From: Usnea hakonensis
Taxonomy: Eukaryota; Ascomycota; Lecanoromycetes; Lecanorales; Parmeliaceae
Reading direction: 5' to 3'
NCBI GenBank assembly: GCA_013423325.1
Contig: BLJB01000515.1
Coordinates: forward strand, 1-22,367
DNA length: 22,367 nt
The notes under the pieces are model-generated. The model was not told the origin of the DNA and ran no database searches. It saw nothing but the letters and a program-made list of their open reading frames with translations. The translations under genes were made by a program, and so were the position numbers. Below are positions 19,334 to 22,367 of the stretch, in pieces. How positions within the stretch are numbered: position 1 is the stretch's first letter; the number at the start of each line of letters is the position of its first letter.

Positions 19334-20992
19334 ATGTATTTGTCAAATCCATTTCGCAAATCAGACGCTGACACAAGGTCTGCTTGGGGATATACCTTCC
19401 AACTGACAGATGATCATCCGACTCCGAAACAGATGGATTCTATGAAGCACTGCTATGACGTGCTAGGGGAGAAAGCCCTGCAGAGACTGGGCAGTATATC
19501 TCCGCCCCTACGCTCAACCCTTCCGCGTAATTCAACTATAGACCAAGCCAACTCCTCTCCCGACTCCCGCGGCTCCTCTGGTCCACCCCTAGATGGTAAG
19601 AGAGATCTTTACCTTTTGTTGAAGCAAAATGCATCCAATGATGAAATACTGGGTCGACTATGGGCCCAAGTCAACACTGTGCCTTCTTGGGTATGTTGGG
19701 ACCAGATTACTCGAGGACAGGACTGTTTTTACAGATACGGCGGCCCTATTCTGAATGGCCTCGCATTCCAGTCTTTGCTTGGGGGCATGGTACGATTATG
19801 CGGTACTCTCAACTGATGCCAAGGAGCTGAATCAAGGTGCCAGGCGGCAGCCAGAGTCGTAGAGACTTTAGCACGAACAGGTTTGCTCACAATCTCTCTA
19901 TGCTATCTCCAAATTTAATACTTTAATCAGGCGGATTCTCTACCAAAGTAGCAAGACACCGATTGTTGTACGTACCGTCTCCTCTACCGCTAGATCGCGA
20001 GTCCCTGACTGACTGTGGCAGCGAAACTACGCAGCATATACTGCAGTGTACCCAATCGCTAGAATCCATCCAACCTGGTGGCGCTGGCCATGCTTCCTCG
20101 ATACGAGTTCGCTTACTTCACGCAGCGGTACGCCAGAGAATCATGAAAATTGCCCGTCAACGACCAGAGTACTATGATGTGGGATTGTGGGGAATTCCCA
20201 TCAACGATCTTGACTGCATAGGTACTATAGGGACTTTTTGCGCTACGCTCATTTGGATCAGTCTACCGAGGCAAGGTATTTTCATGACGCAGCGCGAGAT
20301 CATTGACTGCATTGCTTTGTGGCGCTATATCGCATATCTGACGGGTACTCCGACTGAGTATTTTGAGACACCAGAAAAGGCGAAACAAATCATGGAGGTT
20401 CTCTTCGTACACGAGATCAGACCCACGGAGACTTCGAAGATCTTGGCAAATAACATCATTATGTCGCTAGTGGGTCAGCCTCCTGGGTTTGCTTCAGAAG
20501 CATTCCTTCAAGTCAACTGTCGATGGCTCAATGGCAATGAGTTGAGCGATGCTCTCGGTGTTGGCAGACCAAGTGTTTATCACTGGGCTTTGGTGGTCGG
20601 GCAGTGTCTCTTTTTCATGGCTATCTGCTACGCATACCGAGCGGTGCCATATCTCGACAGACGAAACATCGCGGTAAGCGAAGACCATATCCACATGTTG
20701 TATACTTGCTGAGCAAGGCGGGCAGGCACTACGCAAGTTGTTTTGGCACGTCATTGTCGACAGCAAAAGCGGTCTTGGCCAAGAGACTATGTTCGATTTC
20801 AAGTATATCCCAGACATTTCGAAGAAGACGCAAATGGAGGATGCTTTGACTTCTGGCGTGAAGGAGGCCGGGATCGAGAGGCGCAACCTACAAGCACTGG
20901 GGATTGGGTGCGTTGTTTTTGCTCTGGTTGCCTTTTTTTGGTTAAAGATTTGGGCAGCGGTTGTAAATCGTGCCATAACGTGGCTGCCGTAG
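19334..20992 (+). CDS. ER-bound oxygenase, MpaB/DUF2236 (rubber-oxygenase-like) family (5 exons, 482 aa)
   Basis: Exons are 19334-19789, 19844-19880, 19931-19967, 20022-20673 and 20726-20992, 1449 nt in frame. Two consecutive 37-nt exons are needed to give AAARVVETLARTGGFSTKVARHRLF. The family includes fungal MpaB, an ER oxygenase of mycophenolic acid synthesis, and bacterial latex-clearing proteins, which bind haem. Family-like blocks are WGYTF (18-22), RGQDCFYRYGGPILNGLAFQ, RVRLLHAAVRQRIMK with His210 as a candidate haem ligand, WGIPINDLDCIGTIGTF (232-248) and the LTGTPTEYF block. A hydrophobic segment at about 363-388 and another at about 452-472 suggest membrane anchoring. The substrate is unknown, and no biosynthetic cluster genes are adjacent. 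The start is uncertain: 19334 is chosen because the conserved part begins soon after, but an in-frame ATG at 19208 would give 524 aa. The AT-rich block begins about 600 bp downstream. Confidence 0.88.
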
Positions 20993-21600
20993 TTCACGAA
21001 CAATACAATAACGAGTACTCACCTAGAAAAAGTCACAGCATTCCGAAGAGCACTGGAAATGATCTGTTCTGTATGAAACAAGTGGTTGATGCGTAGAATG
21101 GATCCTTTGCTGTACCTCAAGAGAGTAGGACCTAGCACCTTCGAACGAACCCCTTGTTAGATTTCACTACCATTTTCAAGTCGATTTGCTTATAAAACAG
21201 TCTGGCAGTTTTGAGGTTGCTGGAGAAGCCAGCGTGCTAACAAGAGACCTCGAGACTAAAGTTAACGTGGGCTAAACAAAAGCCTAAATGACGCCCATAC
21301 TCATGTAAAGAATGAGAGATTCAACGTACAAAAAAGAAGAAAACCTCCAATAACAACTACTAATCGATCAGCGTAGTGAGAAACGATGATTCTCGCGAAC
21401 CAGAGAGTGCTTAGGTATGGCTCCACAAGAGCTCAGTTTGGAAAGGATTCTGGTGGGCAGTCAATATTCTCTGTACATTGGTCGTTACAGAATAGATGCT
21501 CAAAAATGCTGGTTGTAAAGACAAAGCTTGAATACCGGGCCAAAAGAGTGTTCCGTACGGGCCGTGGGACCCCACTACTTTACCTTAGGGGAATTATGTA
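20993..21600. other. Gene-free flank between the MpaB-like gene and the right AT-rich block
   Basis: Base composition is still moderate here. Short open frames exist (for example 21386-21601 on the plus strand), but they look like no protein I recognise and the longest runs into the RIP-like tract. The first part should contain the 3' UTR of the MpaB-like gene. Confidence 0.4.
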
Positions 21601-22305
21601 GATTGGTTAAACGGTGTTGTTACGGTTATTTAATAGTTATGTATTATAACCGTAAATATTTATTACGTGTTCTAGATCCGAAAAGTAATCTTTGTAAACT
21701 ACGTGTCCCGGTATTATTACCGTACGTGTGTGAGTAATTAGTCAGCGGTATATTTCACTAGCGCCAAATATAGAAACTTGGACCCCTGGTCCCTGAATCC
21801 CTCGTAGTATCTACCCTAACCCCACGAGATACCTACTACCCCCACCACATTGCGGTCGCCAGTACTCTGGAAGTCAACCCCGCGAGAAAATTCGCCAAAT
21901 CGCTTATTTCTGGCCTCAAATTAATCGTAGCGTGGATAAGTCTCCACAATAAGGACTCCCGAGTACTTGGCTTGGCAGGCTTAACAGTGTTAAAGAAAAC
22001 CTAAGAGTATAAAAAGGAATAACGGCGAAATGACGATTATTATTAAAATACGTAAAAATTCAAAGTACGTATATCTTGATTACGGTTATATTAATAATAC
22101 GCTCTAACTTAAAGACGTGTCTTTTAAAATACGATCTATCTACCGTATATAATAAATTATCGTCTTAATACGGTACTACTTATATTTTACGGTTCAACAA
22201 ACCCATAGCCTTCCGCTAAGGTAGTTTATATAAACAAAAAGCTTGCGAGTTTCTTGGCGCGCTTTCCGCTACCAAGATTAACGTTCTAGCCTCTGTGGTG
22301 ACAAA
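21601..22305. repeat. RIP-like AT-rich repeat block (right edge) with a normal-composition island
   Basis: The tract 21601-21740 has no CpA but about ten TpG by eye, so C-to-T change seems confined to the plus strand. The tract 22016-22200 is poor in both CpA and TpG and rich in TpA. Between them, about 21745-22010 has ordinary composition, with strings such as GACCCCTGGTCCCTG and a small hairpin GTGGA...TCCAC (21932-21947). I could not recognise a transposon family. A 10-bp perfect inverted repeat, TTACGGTTAT/ATAACCGTAA, lies at 21620-21655. Confidence 0.6.
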
Positions 22306-22354
22306 ATAATCGATTATGATTATTAGATATAATAATCGATTAATAATCGATTAT
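22306..22354. repeat. Three copies of the palindrome TAATCGATTA at the window end
   Basis: ATAATCGATTAT occurs at 22306-22317 and 22343-22354, and TAATCGATTA at 22333-22342. The last two copies abut with an 11-bp step. The run then ends in TCGGCGATTTTTTT at the window edge. It may be a transposon terminus or a simple-sequence expansion. It lies in the AT-rich block and has no coding content. Confidence 0.5.
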
Positions 22355-22367
22355 CGGCGATTTTTTT

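Noticed and set aside
21386..21737. Open frames of about 70 codons running into the right AT-rich block
   Set aside because: Composition changes sharply inside the frames, there is no domain similarity, and part lies in RIP-altered sequence.
21814..21820. Telomere-like CCCTAAC
   Set aside because: Only a single unit is present, with no tandem array, and it lies in mid-sequence.
1..22367. tRNA genes, rRNA, CRISPR arrays or a biosynthetic gene cluster
   Set aside because: No B-box-like GGTTCGAATCC in tRNA context, no regular spaced repeats, and no PKS, NRPS, terpene synthase, P450 or cluster-type regulator was seen. The MpaB-like gene alone does not make a cluster.

Overview
This window looks like nuclear DNA of a filamentous ascomycete (Pezizomycotina). 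The genes are compact, most introns are 41-65 nt with GT...AG ends, and the proteins resemble filamentous-fungus families. Both ends carry AT-rich, CpA-poor sequence of the kind left by repeat-induced point mutation (RIP). I cannot fix class or genus from the sequence alone.

Between two AT-rich, RIP-like blocks (about 1-540 and about 21,600-22,367) lies an island of nine protein-coding genes. All nine could be rebuilt exon by exon, and in every model the exon lengths close the reading frame. From left to right they are: a YMR196W-type GH63-like glucosidase-family protein (minus, 10 exons, 1016 aa); a 2EXR/F-box-like protein with a SUMO-interaction-like motif (minus, 2 exons, 396 aa); acireductone dioxygenase ADI1 (plus, 4 exons, 178 aa); mitochondrial ATP synthase OSCP/ATP5 (minus, 4 exons, 229 aa); Mob1 (minus, 5 exons, 218 aa); Rgp1 (minus, 3 exons, 819 aa); Rrg9/neugrin (minus, 1 exon, 394 aa); a fungal MAPKBP1/WDR62-like WD40 protein (plus, 4 exons, 1016 aa); and an ER-type MpaB/DUF2236 putative oxygenase (plus, 5 exons, 482 aa).

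These are mainly housekeeping functions: methionine salvage, respiration, mitochondrial gene expression, the mitotic-exit/septation NDR kinase pathway and Golgi Rab6/Ypt6 GEF traffic. They do not form a pathway cluster. No biosynthetic cluster, CRISPR array, tRNA or rRNA gene was seen.

I did not find a convincing undescribed multi-gene system. The items most worth a second look are small. They are a roughly 207-bp MITE-like inverted-repeat element in the promoter between the 2EXR gene and ADI1; three copies of the palindrome GCATATGC just upstream of the 2EXR gene; a 183-nt first intron in MOB1 that is stop-free and a multiple of three; a SIM-like motif at the N-terminus of the 2EXR protein; a palindromic double GATA site upstream of the GH63-like gene; CACGTG and TGACGTCA palindromes upstream of the MpaB-like gene; and a strand-asymmetric RIP tract with no CpA but about ten TpG in 140 bp.
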